Shown here piece after piece: positions 16,202 through 24,893 of a DNA stretch of 64,000 nucleotides. Numbering within the stretch: the first letter of the stretch is position 1; the number at the start of each line of letters is the position of its first letter. The DNA is from Chloroflexi bacterium OHK40 (GTDB lineage Bacteria > Chloroflexota > Chloroflexia > Chloroflexales > Chloroflexaceae), in NCBI GenBank assembly GCA_004367505.1, contig SFCB01000028.1, positions 1-64,000 on the forward strand, in the 5' to 3' direction. The notes under the pieces were generated by a model, which worked only from the letters and a program-made list of their open reading frames with translations, was not told the origin of the DNA and did no database searches. The position numbers and the translations under genes are program-made.

Positions 16202-17274
16202 TGCGCCTGGCCTTCGTGACCGTGGGCGACCCGGCGCGGCTCACCGGGGGCTACCTCTATCACCGTGAAGTCTTTGCCCGGCTCAGGGCCCGTGGCCTGG
16301 CCCTCGATGAGATTGTCGCGGCGGGCGCGGAGCTGGCCGAGCAACTCGCCGCAGCGCCGGCCCTTGGCGCTCGGCACCGCCCCGAGGCATACACCGCGAC
16401 CGTGGTCGATGCGCTGGCCCGCGCGGTCTGCGCGCCATGGCTCGACCGCTGGCGTGCCCGGGGGCCACTGGTGGCCATGGTCCACGAGCTGCCCTCGGTT
16501 GCGGGCGCGGGCGACGCCGCCGAGCTGGATTGCGAGGCGCCCCTGCTGCGGGCCGACCGGCTGATTGCCGTGAGCGAGGACGGCGCCAGGCGTCTCGCCG
16601 CCCGGGGCGCCCCGCCCGAGCGGATCGTGGTGGCCTCCGGGGGCTATGATCGCCTGGGAGCAGCGCCGGCCCGCCGGCCAGCCGGCTTGCCGCCGACCGT
16701 GCTCGCGGTTGGCCAGTGGATTCCGCGCAAAGGCCTGCTGGAGCTGGCGCGGGCATGGGCGCTGATTGCGCCCTCGCGCCCCGGCTGGCGCCTGGAGCTC
16801 GTCGGTGAGACGAGCGCCGACGGGCCATATGCCGAGGCGGTGCATCGGGCGCTGGCAGCGGCGCCGGTGGGCAGTGTGGCGGTACGGGGTCCGCTGAGCG
16901 ACAACGAACTGGCCAGGGCCTACGCGGGCGCGGCGATCTTCGCGCTTCCGTCCCGCTACGAGGGCTACGGGATCGCCTTTGCCGAGGCCCTGGCCTTTGG
17001 GCTGCCGGTCGTTGGCTGCGCCGTGGGCCCCGTGCCCGCGCTGGTAGGCCCCGAGGCCGGGTTCCTGGTGCCGCCCGGCGATGAGCGGGCCCTGGCTGGG
17101 ACCCTGGCCCTCCTGATCGACGACGCCGCGCTGCGCGAGCGCATGGCCGGCGCCGCCCGCGCTCGGGCCATCGCTTTGCCCACCTGGGACGACTGTGCCG
17201 CGCGCTTCCTGGCCGCCGTCGAGCAGGCCGTCGCGGAGCGCCGTGGGGCGATCCCGCCCTCGCTGCTGCCCTGA
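16201..17274 (+). CDS. Glycosyltransferase family 4 (GT-B) protein
   Basis: 357 residues from an ATG overlapping the previous stop (TAATG). The C-terminal nucleotide-sugar domain is clear: VLAVGQWIPRKGLLELARAW, RLELVGE, and the PSRYEGYGIAFAEALAFGLPVVG stretch carrying the E-x7-E motif. The N-terminal acceptor domain begins MRLAFVTVGDPARLTGGYLYH, with the glycine-rich loop expected for GT-B enzymes. Co-translation with the PTPS-like gene suggests it glycosylates the product of this operon. Pteridine glycosides are known from green bacteria and cyanobacteria, so this is a reasonable but untested idea. Confidence 0.88.
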   Translation: MRLAFVTVGDPARLTGGYLYHREVFARLRARGLALDEIVAAGAELAEQLAAAPALGARHRPEAYTATVVDALARAVCAPWLDRWRARGPLVAMVHELPSVAGAGDAAELDCEAPLLRADRLIAVSEDGARRLAARGAPPERIVVASGGYDRLGAAPARRPAGLPPTVLAVGQWIPRKGLLELARAWALIAPSRPGWRLELVGETSADGPYAEAVHRALAAAPVGSVAVRGPLSDNELARAYAGAAIFALPSRYEGYGIAFAEALAFGLPVVGCAVGPVPALVGPEAGFLVPPGDERALAGTLALLIDDAALRERMAGAARARAIALPTWDDCAARFLAAVEQAVAERRGAIPPSLLP

Positions 17275-17475
17275 GGCGAGCGCATGACCCGGAGAGACCA
17301 TCTGTGCCAGCGGGGCTCTGGTCGCATCGGGATGCCCTCCGTACGGCGCAGCGCTCCCCACCCACGCACGCGGATGGCTGCCTCCACGCCCGACCTCCGG
17401 TAGATGCCCACACGTTCTGCACGCTTTCAACCTGGCCGGGCCGGGGTCGCGAGATCTGTGGGCAACCTACTGGTG
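17275..17475. other. Convergent intergenic region
   Basis: Lies between the glycosyltransferase stop (plus) and the GTP cyclohydrolase II stop (minus). I see no strong hairpin with a T-run and no gene-like frame; small frames here are shadows. Confidence 0.4.
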
Positions 17476-18075
17476 CTAGAGCAGGTGACCCATGCGCTCG
17501 CGCTTGGCCCGCAGGTAGGGCCAGTTATGGTGATTAGGCGTAACCGTCACAGGCTGGCGCTCCACCACGCACACGCCGTGCTCCTCAAGGCCGCTCATCT
17601 TGAGGGGGTTGTTGGTTGCCAGCGCCACGTAGCGCACACCGAGATCCAGCAGCATCTCCGCTGCGGCCCGATAGTCACGGAGGTCGTCGGGGAGACCAAG
17701 GGCGCGGTTGGCATCCACGGTATCGAGGCCCGCCTCCTGGAGCGCGTAGGCGCGGATCTTATTCCCGAGGCCGATTCCCCGGCCCTCCTGGCGCAGATAG
17801 ATCAGCACACCACGCCCCGTACCCTGGAGCAGGCGCAGCGTCTGATCGAGCTGCTCGCCGCAGTCACAGCGCTGCGAGCCGAAGACATCGCCAGTGAGGC
17901 ACTCGGAGTGGATGCGCACCAGTGCCGGCGCCCCGTCGTCTACCGGGCCCACCGTCAGGGCCACGTGCTCCTTTCCCTCCGGCGCGACATAGACGTGCAT
18001 CTGGAAGGTACCATACCGGGTCGGGAGGGTGGTGCTGGCGATGCGCTCGGTAGAGCGCCGTGCGACCTGGGTCAT
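17476..18075 (-). CDS. ribA: GTP cyclohydrolase II
   Basis: 199 residues, stand-alone RibA (no fused DHBP synthase). Zinc ligands lie in SECLTGDVFGSQRCDCG, the active-site RQEGRGIGL follows, and the KIRAY motif keeps the Tyr (E. coli Tyr105) whose loss elsewhere changes the product. It should therefore make the normal diamino-ribosylamino-pyrimidinone phosphate with formate release. The C-terminal TNNP, GHLL and NPNN-like parts are normal. The start ATG 18075 is backed by AAAGGAG; a longer frame to 18114 is rejected. It faces the 12374-17274 operon and may serve riboflavin, that operon's product, or both. Confidence 0.94.
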   Translation of the reverse strand: MTQVARRSTERIASTTLPTRYGTFQMHVYVAPEGKEHVALTVGPVDDGAPALVRIHSECLTGDVFGSQRCDCGEQLDQTLRLLQGTGRGVLIYLRQEGRGIGLGNKIRAYALQEAGLDTVDANRALGLPDDLRDYRAAAEMLLDLGVRYVALATNNPLKMSGLEEHGVCVVERQPVTVTPNHHNWPYLRAKRERMGHLL

Positions 18076-18422
18076 GGAACGACTTCTCCTTTGTAGCGAG
18101 TACAGCATCGCCATAGCGTGGGACTCGGAGCCTTGCCACCCGGTAGGTCAACGTATCGGGGGCTTGACACCGCCGTAGGCGGGGGCGATCCTTCCTGCTG
18201 GGCGCAAACGCTGATACAACGTCGACGCCGCACGCTGCGTCCCTGCGCAGGCGACCGAGCGATGGTGGTAATTCCACACCTCCTGCCACTAGCGCGGGGG
18301 GCGTGCGAGTTCTGCCTGACAGTATACCCTGATTTAATGCTGCAACACCATCAGGCGGGAGGTTGGTTGGCAAGCGCCGCTCCTTCCTTCTGACGTTACG
18401 CAAGCCCTACCTCTGCACCATA

Positions 18423-18451
18423 TTGACAAAGCGCCCCCCGTGGTGTATGCT
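18423..18451 (+). promoter_or_regulatory. Strong sigma70-type promoter of the catabolic island
   Basis: TTGACA (18423-18428), a 17-base spacer, then TATGCT (18446-18451). The consensus -35, ideal spacing and near-consensus -10 make this one of the two clearest promoters in the window. The expected transcript start is at about 18458, just before the operator. Confidence 0.8.
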
Positions 18452-18462
18452 CGCTGCATCCC

Positions 18463-18480
18463 TGACTGCATGGTCAGTCA
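18463..18480 (+). promoter_or_regulatory. Operator TGACTG-N6-CAGTCA (probable TetR site)
   Basis: A perfect 6-6-6 inverted repeat lies at roughly +5 to +22 of the promoter at 18423. A further TGACTG half-site follows one base later (18482-18487). The same operator occurs at 27474-27491. Its placement would let a bound repressor block transcription. The likely binder is the TetR protein at 33937. Confidence 0.75.
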
Positions 18481-18530
18481 ATGACTGGCCGATAACTGCA
18501 TAGTATTGCCGCCGTTCAAGGAGGCGATCA

Positions 18531-19967
18531 ATGGCTGAGCCCTTTCTCGACGGCGAGACAGTGGCTTTCCCCGAGGCCGAGCGTCTGGCTGTGCGCAACC
18601 CTGCCGACGACTCGCTGATCGACAGTGTGCCCGAGGGCGGCGCCCCTGCGGTGGATGCAGCCGTGGAGAGCGCCCAGCGTGCGTTCGGAGCCTGGCGCGA
18701 CACACCGGCTGCCCGCCGCGGTGAGATCCTGGCTGCCGCCGCCCATCACGTGCTTCAACAGCGCGACGAGCTCGCCGCTCTGCTCACCCGCGAGCAGGGC
18801 AAGCCCCTGCGCGAGGCGGCGCTGGAGATTACCCGCTTCGTTCATACGCTCGAGCACTACGCAGGCCTGGCGAAGAACATCCGCGGCGGCTACGTGCCCG
18901 ACCTGGATGTGGGCGCCTACGGGATGATTGTGCGTCGCCCGCTCGGTGTGATTGCCGCGATCGTACCCTGGAACTTCCCTACCACGTTGCTTGGCAACAA
19001 GCTCGGCCCGGCCCTGATCTGCGGCAACACGCTGGTTGCCAAGCCTGCTGAGACAACCCCGCTCACCACGTTGCGTATTGCCGCGCTCATGCACGAGGCC
19101 GGCCTGCCTAAAGGTGTGTTCAATGTGATCACCGGCAGTGGCCCGGCCACCGGCCAACTCCTTGCTACCCACCCCCAGGTGCGTAAGGTGGCCTTTACCG
19201 GCTCCACCCCGGTGGGCAAGCGGCTGGCCGCCCTGGTGGCCGACGATCTCAAGCGTATGACGTTGGAGCTCGGTGGCTCCGACCCACTGATCGTCTGCGA
19301 CGATGCCGATCTCGAGGCCGCCGCCAGTGCCGCCAGCGTGGGCCGCTTCTTCAACTGTGGCCAGGCCTGTCTTGCTACCAAGCGCCTGTTTGTGTTCGAT
19401 TCGGTGGCCGATGCGTTCATCGCCAAACTCGTTGCGAAGGTCGAGCGTCTCAGGATTGGCCCCGGCATCGCCGAGCGCGTCACCACCGGGCCGCTGCACA
19501 CCGCCCGTGGCCGCGCGCTGATCGAGGCTCAGGTGGCCGACGCACTCGCCTCAGGTGCTGAGTTGCTCGTTGGCGGCCGCCGCCCGGAGGGCCCCGGGCT
19601 CGATCAGGGCTACTTCTACCAGCCCACCTTGCTGCTGGAGCCGAAGCCTACCGCGCGTGTTGCGTGCGAGGAAGTGTTCGGCCCCGTGCTGCCCATCTGG
19701 CGCGTGAAAGACCTCGACGAGGCCATCGCCCGCGCCAACGACTCGCCCTTTGGCCTCGGCTCGGCGATCTGGACCCACGACCTCGCCCGGGCCTCGTTCG
19801 CCGCCGAGCACCTTCAGGCCGGCTACACCTGGGTCAACTCGGTCAACCGTGTCTACGACGAGCTCCCCTTCGGCGGTTGGAAGCAGAGCGGCTACGGCAA
19901 GGAGCACGGCAGTGAGGCCCTCGACTTCTACCTGGAGACGAAGGCCGTGGTGATGAAGTGGCGCTAG
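18531..19967 (+). CDS. Aldehyde dehydrogenase family protein
   Basis: NAD(P)-dependent ALDH, 478 residues, close in type to succinate-semialdehyde dehydrogenases. Visible: PWNFPTTLL, KPAETTPLT, FTGSTPVGK for the cofactor, LELGGSDP with the general-base Glu, and FFNCGQACLA with the catalytic Cys. The start ATG follows AAGGAGGCG. It is the first gene behind the operator-controlled promoter. A paralogue lies at 31614. One of them may oxidise a ring-opened semialdehyde-CoA (the role played by PaaZ-N or BoxD elsewhere); which one is not decidable here. Confidence 0.93.
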   Translation: MAEPFLDGETVAFPEAERLAVRNPADDSLIDSVPEGGAPAVDAAVESAQRAFGAWRDTPAARRGEILAAAAHHVLQQRDELAALLTREQGKPLREAALEITRFVHTLEHYAGLAKNIRGGYVPDLDVGAYGMIVRRPLGVIAAIVPWNFPTTLLGNKLGPALICGNTLVAKPAETTPLTTLRIAALMHEAGLPKGVFNVITGSGPATGQLLATHPQVRKVAFTGSTPVGKRLAALVADDLKRMTLELGGSDPLIVCDDADLEAAASAASVGRFFNCGQACLATKRLFVFDSVADAFIAKLVAKVERLRIGPGIAERVTTGPLHTARGRALIEAQVADALASGAELLVGGRRPEGPGLDQGYFYQPTLLLEPKPTARVACEEVFGPVLPIWRVKDLDEAIARANDSPFGLGSAIWTHDLARASFAAEHLQAGYTWVNSVNRVYDELPFGGWKQSGYGKEHGSEALDFYLETKAVVMKWR

Positions 19968-20007
19968 GGTCGCGCTGCGGTAAAGATGCACAACGAGGTG
20001 AACGGCT

Positions 20008-21582
20008 ATGGTGGTCATCCCCGAGCGCTATAACGCGAGCGAGCTGATCGACCGCAACCTGGAGCGCGGGCGCGCTGCGAAGGTGGCGATCGTCTGCGGC
20101 GATGAGCAGCTGAGTTACGGCGAGTTGGCGGCGCGGATCAATTGCTTCGGCAATGCTCTGCGTGGGCTTGGCGTGCGCCGCGAGGAGCGCGTGCTGCTGG
20201 CCCTGCTCGATACGCCGGCCTTCCCCACGGCTTTCCTCGGCGCGATGCGGATCGGCGCGGTGCCTATCCCTACCAACACCCTGCTCGCCGCCGACGAGTA
20301 CCGCTACATGCTCGCCGATAGCTACGCCCGTGTTGCCGTTGTCGATGCCGCCCTGCTCCCCACCTTGCGCGATGCGCTCACCGGCCTGCGCGAACCGCCT
20401 TTGCTGATCGTCGCCAACGGCCCCGCCGACGATGGCTACGACCTCGCCGCTCTGCTCGCCGACGCCGATGAGCGGCTCGACCCATGCGACACCCACCGCG
20501 ACGATATGGCTTTCTGGCTCTACAGCTCCGGCAGCACTGGCCGTCCCAAGGGCGCCGTCCATCGCCACCGCGATATGGTGTACACCTGCGAGACGTACGC
20601 CCGCCACGTGCTCCAGATCGCCGAGGACGATGTCACGTTCTCGGCCTCGAAGCTGTTCCACGCCTACGGCCTCGGCAACAACCTCAGCTTCCCCTACTGG
20701 GCGGGTGCAACCACCGTGCTCTTTCCGGGCCGCCCCACACCGCTCGCCGTGCTGGAGACGGCCCAGCGCACCCGGCCCTCGCTCTTCTTCTCGGTGCCTA
20801 CGCTTTACAACGCCATCCTCAACACCCCCGGCGCAGAGCACTACGATCTCAGCTCGGTCCGGCTGTGCGTCTCCGCCGCCGAGGCGCTGCCCCCAGAGGT
20901 CTGGCGGCGCTGGAAGGAGCGCTTCGGGCTGACGATCCTCGACGGGATCGGCAGCACCGAGATGCTGCATATCTTCCTCTCCAACACACCCGAGCGCCTG
21001 CGCCCCGGTTCCAGTGGTGTGCCGGTGCCCGGCTACGACGCCCGCCTGGTGGGCCTCGACGGCCAGCCGGTGGCGAGCGGTGAGCCCGGCGCGCTCCATG
21101 TGCGTGGCGGCAGCGCGGCTTCGCACTACTGGCACAACGACGAGAAGACCCGCCAGACCATGATCGGCGAGTGGATGGTCACCGGCGACTACTACCGCGT
21201 CGACGAGGACGGCTTCTATTGGTACGAGGGCCGCATCGACGACATGATCAAGGTCGGCGGTAACTGGGTCTCGCCAATCGATATCGAGAATGCGCTCACC
21301 GAGCACCCCGCCGTGCTGGAGCCGGCGGTGATCGGCGTGCCCATCGACGGGCTGACCCGCATCAGGGCCTTTGTGATCCTGCGCGAGGGCCACGCCGCCA
21401 GCGATGCGCTGGCCGTCGAGCTCCAGGAGTGGTGCAAGGCCCGGCTGCGGCGCTACCAGTACCCGCACCTGGTGAGCTTCGTGGCCGAGTTGCCAAAAAC
21501 CGTCACCGGCAAGATCCAGCGCTTCAAGCTGCGCCAGCAGCACGAGACAGAGCTGGCTGCGGCGGTGGGGGTGCAGGGATGA
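20008..21582 (+). CDS. Benzoate-CoA-ligase-like AMP-forming acyl-CoA ligase
   Basis: 524 residues, ANL superfamily. The P-loop-like YSSGSTGRPKG motif (about residue 172), the GIGSTEM adenylate motif, GDYYRVDEDG and the C-terminal PKTVTGKIQRFKL with the catalytic Lys are all present. The N-terminal and central sequence (ERYNASELID, GVRREERVLLALLDTPAFP, STEMLHIFLSN) is of the benzoate-CoA ligase group, so the substrate is probably an aryl or related carboxylic acid. It should form the CoA thioester that the downstream PaaABC-like oxygenase attacks. It overlaps the amidohydrolase by ATGA. Confidence 0.9.
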   Translation: MVVIPERYNASELIDRNLERGRAAKVAIVCGDEQLSYGELAARINCFGNALRGLGVRREERVLLALLDTPAFPTAFLGAMRIGAVPIPTNTLLAADEYRYMLADSYARVAVVDAALLPTLRDALTGLREPPLLIVANGPADDGYDLAALLADADERLDPCDTHRDDMAFWLYSSGSTGRPKGAVHRHRDMVYTCETYARHVLQIAEDDVTFSASKLFHAYGLGNNLSFPYWAGATTVLFPGRPTPLAVLETAQRTRPSLFFSVPTLYNAILNTPGAEHYDLSSVRLCVSAAEALPPEVWRRWKERFGLTILDGIGSTEMLHIFLSNTPERLRPGSSGVPVPGYDARLVGLDGQPVASGEPGALHVRGGSAASHYWHNDEKTRQTMIGEWMVTGDYYRVDEDGFYWYEGRIDDMIKVGGNWVSPIDIENALTEHPAVLEPAVIGVPIDGLTRIRAFVILREGHAASDALAVELQEWCKARLRRYQYPHLVSFVAELPKTVTGKIQRFKLRQQHETELAAAVGVQG

Positions 21583-22436
21583 TTGAGGGCCTTGAGTTGA
21601 TTGATGCCCACGTTCACCCGCCCCACCGCGGCAGCCTCAAACCGGCCTGGGTTGAGTGGGCCAAGGCCTTTGGCAAAGGCGTGCCGCTCGACGAGCTGTA
21701 CGATCCGGCCGGGCACCTTATTCCCGCCCGCTTCGACGCCTACATGGCTGGTGAGGGTGTGGACCTGGTGCTGATGCTCTGCGAGTATAGCCCCAAGGCG
21801 ACCGGCATTCAGCCGATCGAGGACCTGCTGCCGCTGGTGGAGTACAACCCCGCCCGTTTCAGAATTCTGGCCAACCTCAACCCGCACTATCACTTCCCGC
21901 TCGTGGAGGAGTTGAAGCGCCAGGTGAGCTACGGCGCGGTGGGGCTCAAGCTGCACACGGTACACGGCGGCTTTGCGGCCAACGACGCCATGCTCTACCC
22001 AGTGTATGGCTACTGCGAGCAGGAGCGGCTGCCGGTGGTCTACCACTGCGGTACCAGCACCTTCCCCGGCGGCAGCAACCGCTTCGCCGACCCGCTGGTG
22101 ATCGAGGACGTGGCGCGCGACTTCCCCGGCCTGAACATCGTGCTAGCCCACGGCGGGCGCGGCTGGTGGTACGATGCGGCGGCCTTTCTGTCCCTGATGC
22201 GGCCAAACGTCTGGATCGAGGTCTCCGGGCTGCCGCCGCGTAAGCTGCCCGAATATTACGCCCGCTACGACTTCGCGCGCCTGGCCCGGCGCATGATCTT
22301 TGGCACCGACTGGCCCGGTGTCCCTGGGATCCGCACCAACGCCGCTGCTATCGCCGAACTCGGCCTCGATCGCACCACCCTCGCCGCGATCTTTGCCGGC
22401 AATGCCCGCGCCGTCTACCGCCTCGGGGAGGGGTGA
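21579..22436 (+). CDS. Amidohydrolase_2 (ACMSD-like) family protein
   Basis: 285 residues from an ATG overlapping the ligase stop; longer frames are rejected. Metal-dependent TIM-barrel hydrolase or decarboxylase: LIDAHVHPP (HxH), KLHTVHGGF, VYHCGTS (metal His), VLAHGGRGWW (His) and FGTDWPG (metal Asp) follow in the right order. This family includes decarboxylases and hydrolases of aromatic-degradation intermediates. Here it may prepare the acid substrate for CoA ligation. The substrate cannot be named from sequence. Confidence 0.87.
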   Translation: MIEGLELIDAHVHPPHRGSLKPAWVEWAKAFGKGVPLDELYDPAGHLIPARFDAYMAGEGVDLVLMLCEYSPKATGIQPIEDLLPLVEYNPARFRILANLNPHYHFPLVEELKRQVSYGAVGLKLHTVHGGFAANDAMLYPVYGYCEQERLPVVYHCGTSTFPGGSNRFADPLVIEDVARDFPGLNIVLAHGGRGWWYDAAAFLSLMRPNVWIEVSGLPPRKLPEYYARYDFARLARRMIFGTDWPGVPGIRTNAAAIAELGLDRTTLAAIFAGNARAVYRLGEG

Positions 22437-22482
22437 CGGCGTCGCGTTTTGTTCGCGATCAGACACCCAAAGGAGGGCGCTC

Positions 22483-23742
22483 ATGTCCGTAGAACGCCAG
22501 AAGGGGACTATCAGCCGCCGGCAGTTCCTCCAGCTTGGCGCCGTCGGGGGCGTCGTCGCCGCCACAGGCTCACTCCTCGCCGGCTGCGCCGCGCCGAACA
22601 TCGGTGGCGGGGCCAGCGGCCCGCTCAAGATCGGTGTGCTCCTGCCTTACTCCGACATCTATGCCGCCCTCGGCGAGAGTATCACCGAGGGGATGCGCAT
22701 GTACTTCGAAAGCGTCGACAACCGGGCCGGCGGCCGCCCGATCGAGCTGATCACCGAGGACGAGGGCACCGCCCCCGATGCCGCCGCCCAGAAGGCCCGC
22801 AAGCTCGTCGAGCAGGACCAGGTCGACCTCGTGGCTGGCATCGTCAGTTCGGGTGTGGCCGCCGCCCTGCGCGACTACTTCCACGACAACCAGAAATTCC
22901 TGATCATCGCCAACGCCGGGGCCAACGCCCTCACCCGCGCCGCCAAGAGCCCCTACATCTTCCGGGCCTCTTTCACCAACTGGCAGCCTAACTGGCCCAT
23001 GGGCAGTTGGGCCGCCGCGAACCTCGGCCGGCGCGCCTTCATCAGCGTGCCCGACTACGGCGCCGGCAAAGATACCATCAGCGCCTTCACCCATAGTTTC
23101 ACTGCCGCCGGTGGCGAGATCGTCAAGGTTCAGCTCACACCGTTCCCCAACATCGGCGACCCGGCGCCCTTCCTGGCCGAGATCCAGGCCGCCGCGCCTG
23201 ATTTTGTCTACTCGTTCTACAGTGGCGCCGCCGCTGTGACTTTTGTGAAGGCTTACAGCGACTTCGGTCTCACCGGCTCCATCCCCCTCGCCGGCTCGGG
23301 CTTTATGGTTGAGCAGGATGTACTGCCCTCCCACGGTAGCTCCGCCCTGGGGATCAAGTCGGCCCTGCACTGGGCGCTCACCCTCGATAACGCCGAGAAC
23401 CAGGCCTTCGTGGCGGCCTTCGCCCAGCGCGAACTGCCCAGCGGCAACAAGGGCGCCAACGTCTTCGCCGTGCAGGGCTACGATACGGCGCGGCTGATCG
23501 TCGAGGCGCTCAACGCGGTAGAGGGCGATATGAGCCGCACCGACGACCTGATCGGGGCCTTTGGCTCAGCTGCGTTCCCGAGCCCGCGCGGTGCCTTCAA
23601 AATGGACTCCACCACCCATAATGTGATCAATCCGATCTACATCCGTGAGGTGCAGGAGGTGAACGGCACGATCGCCAATGTGGTGCTCACCAGCGTGGGC
23701 GAGGTGCCCGACCCGGGCGATAACTCCAAGGATGCGGTGTGA
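22483..23742 (+). CDS. ABC transporter substrate-binding protein, branched-chain amino acid (LivJ) type
   Basis: 419 residues from ATG 22483, preceded by AAAGGAGGG. The N-terminus has a twin-arginine-type SRRQFLQLG, a hydrophobic stretch and an LAGC lipobox (Cys ~39), so it is a lipoprotein, possibly Tat-exported. The mature part is a periplasmic-binding-protein type-1 fold (PLKIGVLLPYSDIYA, ITEGMRMYF, DEGTAPDAAAQKARKL). In this family aromatic acids are common ligands as well as amino acids, and the genes around it point to an aryl acid. Confidence 0.92.
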   Translation: MSVERQKGTISRRQFLQLGAVGGVVAATGSLLAGCAAPNIGGGASGPLKIGVLLPYSDIYAALGESITEGMRMYFESVDNRAGGRPIELITEDEGTAPDAAAQKARKLVEQDQVDLVAGIVSSGVAAALRDYFHDNQKFLIIANAGANALTRAAKSPYIFRASFTNWQPNWPMGSWAAANLGRRAFISVPDYGAGKDTISAFTHSFTAAGGEIVKVQLTPFPNIGDPAPFLAEIQAAAPDFVYSFYSGAAAVTFVKAYSDFGLTGSIPLAGSGFMVEQDVLPSHGSSALGIKSALHWALTLDNAENQAFVAAFAQRELPSGNKGANVFAVQGYDTARLIVEALNAVEGDMSRTDDLIGAFGSAAFPSPRGAFKMDSTTHNVINPIYIREVQEVNGTIANVVLTSVGEVPDPGDNSKDAV

Positions 23743-23761
23743 CGGCCCGGCCTGCCATCGC

Positions 23762-23777
23762 GCTGCCGCTCGGCAGC
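23762..23777 (+). terminator. Intercistronic hairpin after binding-protein gene
   Basis: A perfect inverted repeat (about 8 bp, 2-base centre) starts 20 bases after the binding-protein stop, within the 124-bp gap before the permease. There is no T-run. This parallels the hairpin at 1597-1635 and probably sets differential expression of binding protein and permeases. Confidence 0.5.
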
Positions 23778-23866
23778 GGGGAACCGCGGTCCGCTTTCGG
23801 TCGCGACGTACGGGTGCAGTGCGCTGTGCCCCTTCCAGTCGCCAACGATACTCTGCGCGGATACCC

Positions 23867-24748
23867 ATGACCCTCGACACCTTCGTCTTGCAGCTCACCA
23901 ACGGCCTGGTCTTCAGCCTGCTGCTCTTCCTGATGGCAGCGGGGCTGTCACTGATCTTCGGCCTGATGGACGTGGTGAACCTGGCCCACGGTGCCTTCTA
24001 TCTGCTCGGCGGCTACCTCGGGCTGAGTATCGTGCGCTGGGGCGGCAGCTTCTGGCTGGCTCTGCTGCTGGCCCCGCTACTGGTGGGCGTGCTCGGCCTG
24101 CTGCTGGAGTTGACGCTCTTGCGCCGGCTCTACCGCCGTGGCCACCTCGACCAGGTGCTGGCGACCTTTGGCGTGGCTCTGATCGTGGCCGACCTGATGC
24201 GGGCCGCGTGGGGGGCCTACGTCGAGGTGGTGGCGCCGCCGGCGCTGCTGGCTGGCCAGGTGGCGATCGGTGGGCTGGCCTTCCCAACCTACCGCCTGGC
24301 GGTGATCGCGGTGGGCCTGTCCCTGGCCCTGGGGCTGTGGCTGTTCGTGGAGCGCAGCACGGTCGGCATGCAGATCCGGGCCGGGGTGAGCGACCCGCAG
24401 ATGGCTGGCATGCTTGGCGTCGATGTGCCGCGCCTGTTCGCTGGCGTGTTCGCCGGCGGCTGCGCGCTGGCGGCCTTCAGCGGGGTGGCCGCCGCGCCCA
24501 TCCTCACCCTCTACCCTGGCCTCGACTCGGAGATCCTGATCCTGGCCCTGGTGGTGGTGGTGGTGGGTGGGCTGGGCACCCTGCGGGGGGCCTTCTTCGG
24601 TAGCTTGATCGTCGGCATGGCCGATGTGTTCGGCAAGGCCTTGCTGCCGGAGTTCTCAGTCTTCGCGATCTTTGTGGTGATGGCTGCGGTGCTGCTCACT
24701 CGCCCCGCCGGCCTCTTCGGTCGCGCCACCGCCACGCGCGGTGCCTGA
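23867..24748 (+). CDS. livH: Branched-chain amino acid-type ABC permease (LivH)
   Basis: 293 residues from ATG 23867; longer frames upstream are low-complexity. Typical LivH pattern: QLTNGLVFSLLLFLMAAGLSLIFGLMDVVNLAHGAFYLLGGY in the first two helices, then about eight helices, an EAA-like segment around GMQIRAGVSDPQMAGMLGV and LVVVVVGGLGTLRGAFFGSLIVG near the end. It works with LivM (24894), LivG and LivF. Confidence 0.94.
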   Translation: MTLDTFVLQLTNGLVFSLLLFLMAAGLSLIFGLMDVVNLAHGAFYLLGGYLGLSIVRWGGSFWLALLLAPLLVGVLGLLLELTLLRRLYRRGHLDQVLATFGVALIVADLMRAAWGAYVEVVAPPALLAGQVAIGGLAFPTYRLAVIAVGLSLALGLWLFVERSTVGMQIRAGVSDPQMAGMLGVDVPRLFAGVFAGGCALAAFSGVAAAPILTLYPGLDSEILILALVVVVVGGLGTLRGAFFGSLIVGMADVFGKALLPEFSVFAIFVVMAAVLLTRPAGLFGRATATRGA

Positions 24749-24893
24749 CTCACGCCGGCGGGCATTCACCCACGCTCGTGGTTGGCCCCGGTGAGGGGGC
24801 GGGATGGCCAGGCCCCCATGGGTGCCCATCAGGGCGCTCGGACGCCACCATCCGGCGCCATCAGTGTGGCGCGCCACGATGGAGAATAACGCG

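Larger units (their letters stand above)
18076..18530. other. Divergent regulatory region between ribA and the catabolic island
   Basis: 455 bp. The left part is a ~250-base leader for ribA on the minus strand, with a TATACT hexamer (about 18321-18326, minus strand) as possible -10; I looked for conserved FMN-riboswitch blocks and did not find them. The right end holds the ALDH promoter and operator described separately. Confidence 0.5.

Noticed and set aside
18076-18400. FMN riboswitch upstream of ribA
   Set aside because: The leader is long enough, but I could not find the conserved sequence blocks of the RFN element on the minus strand.
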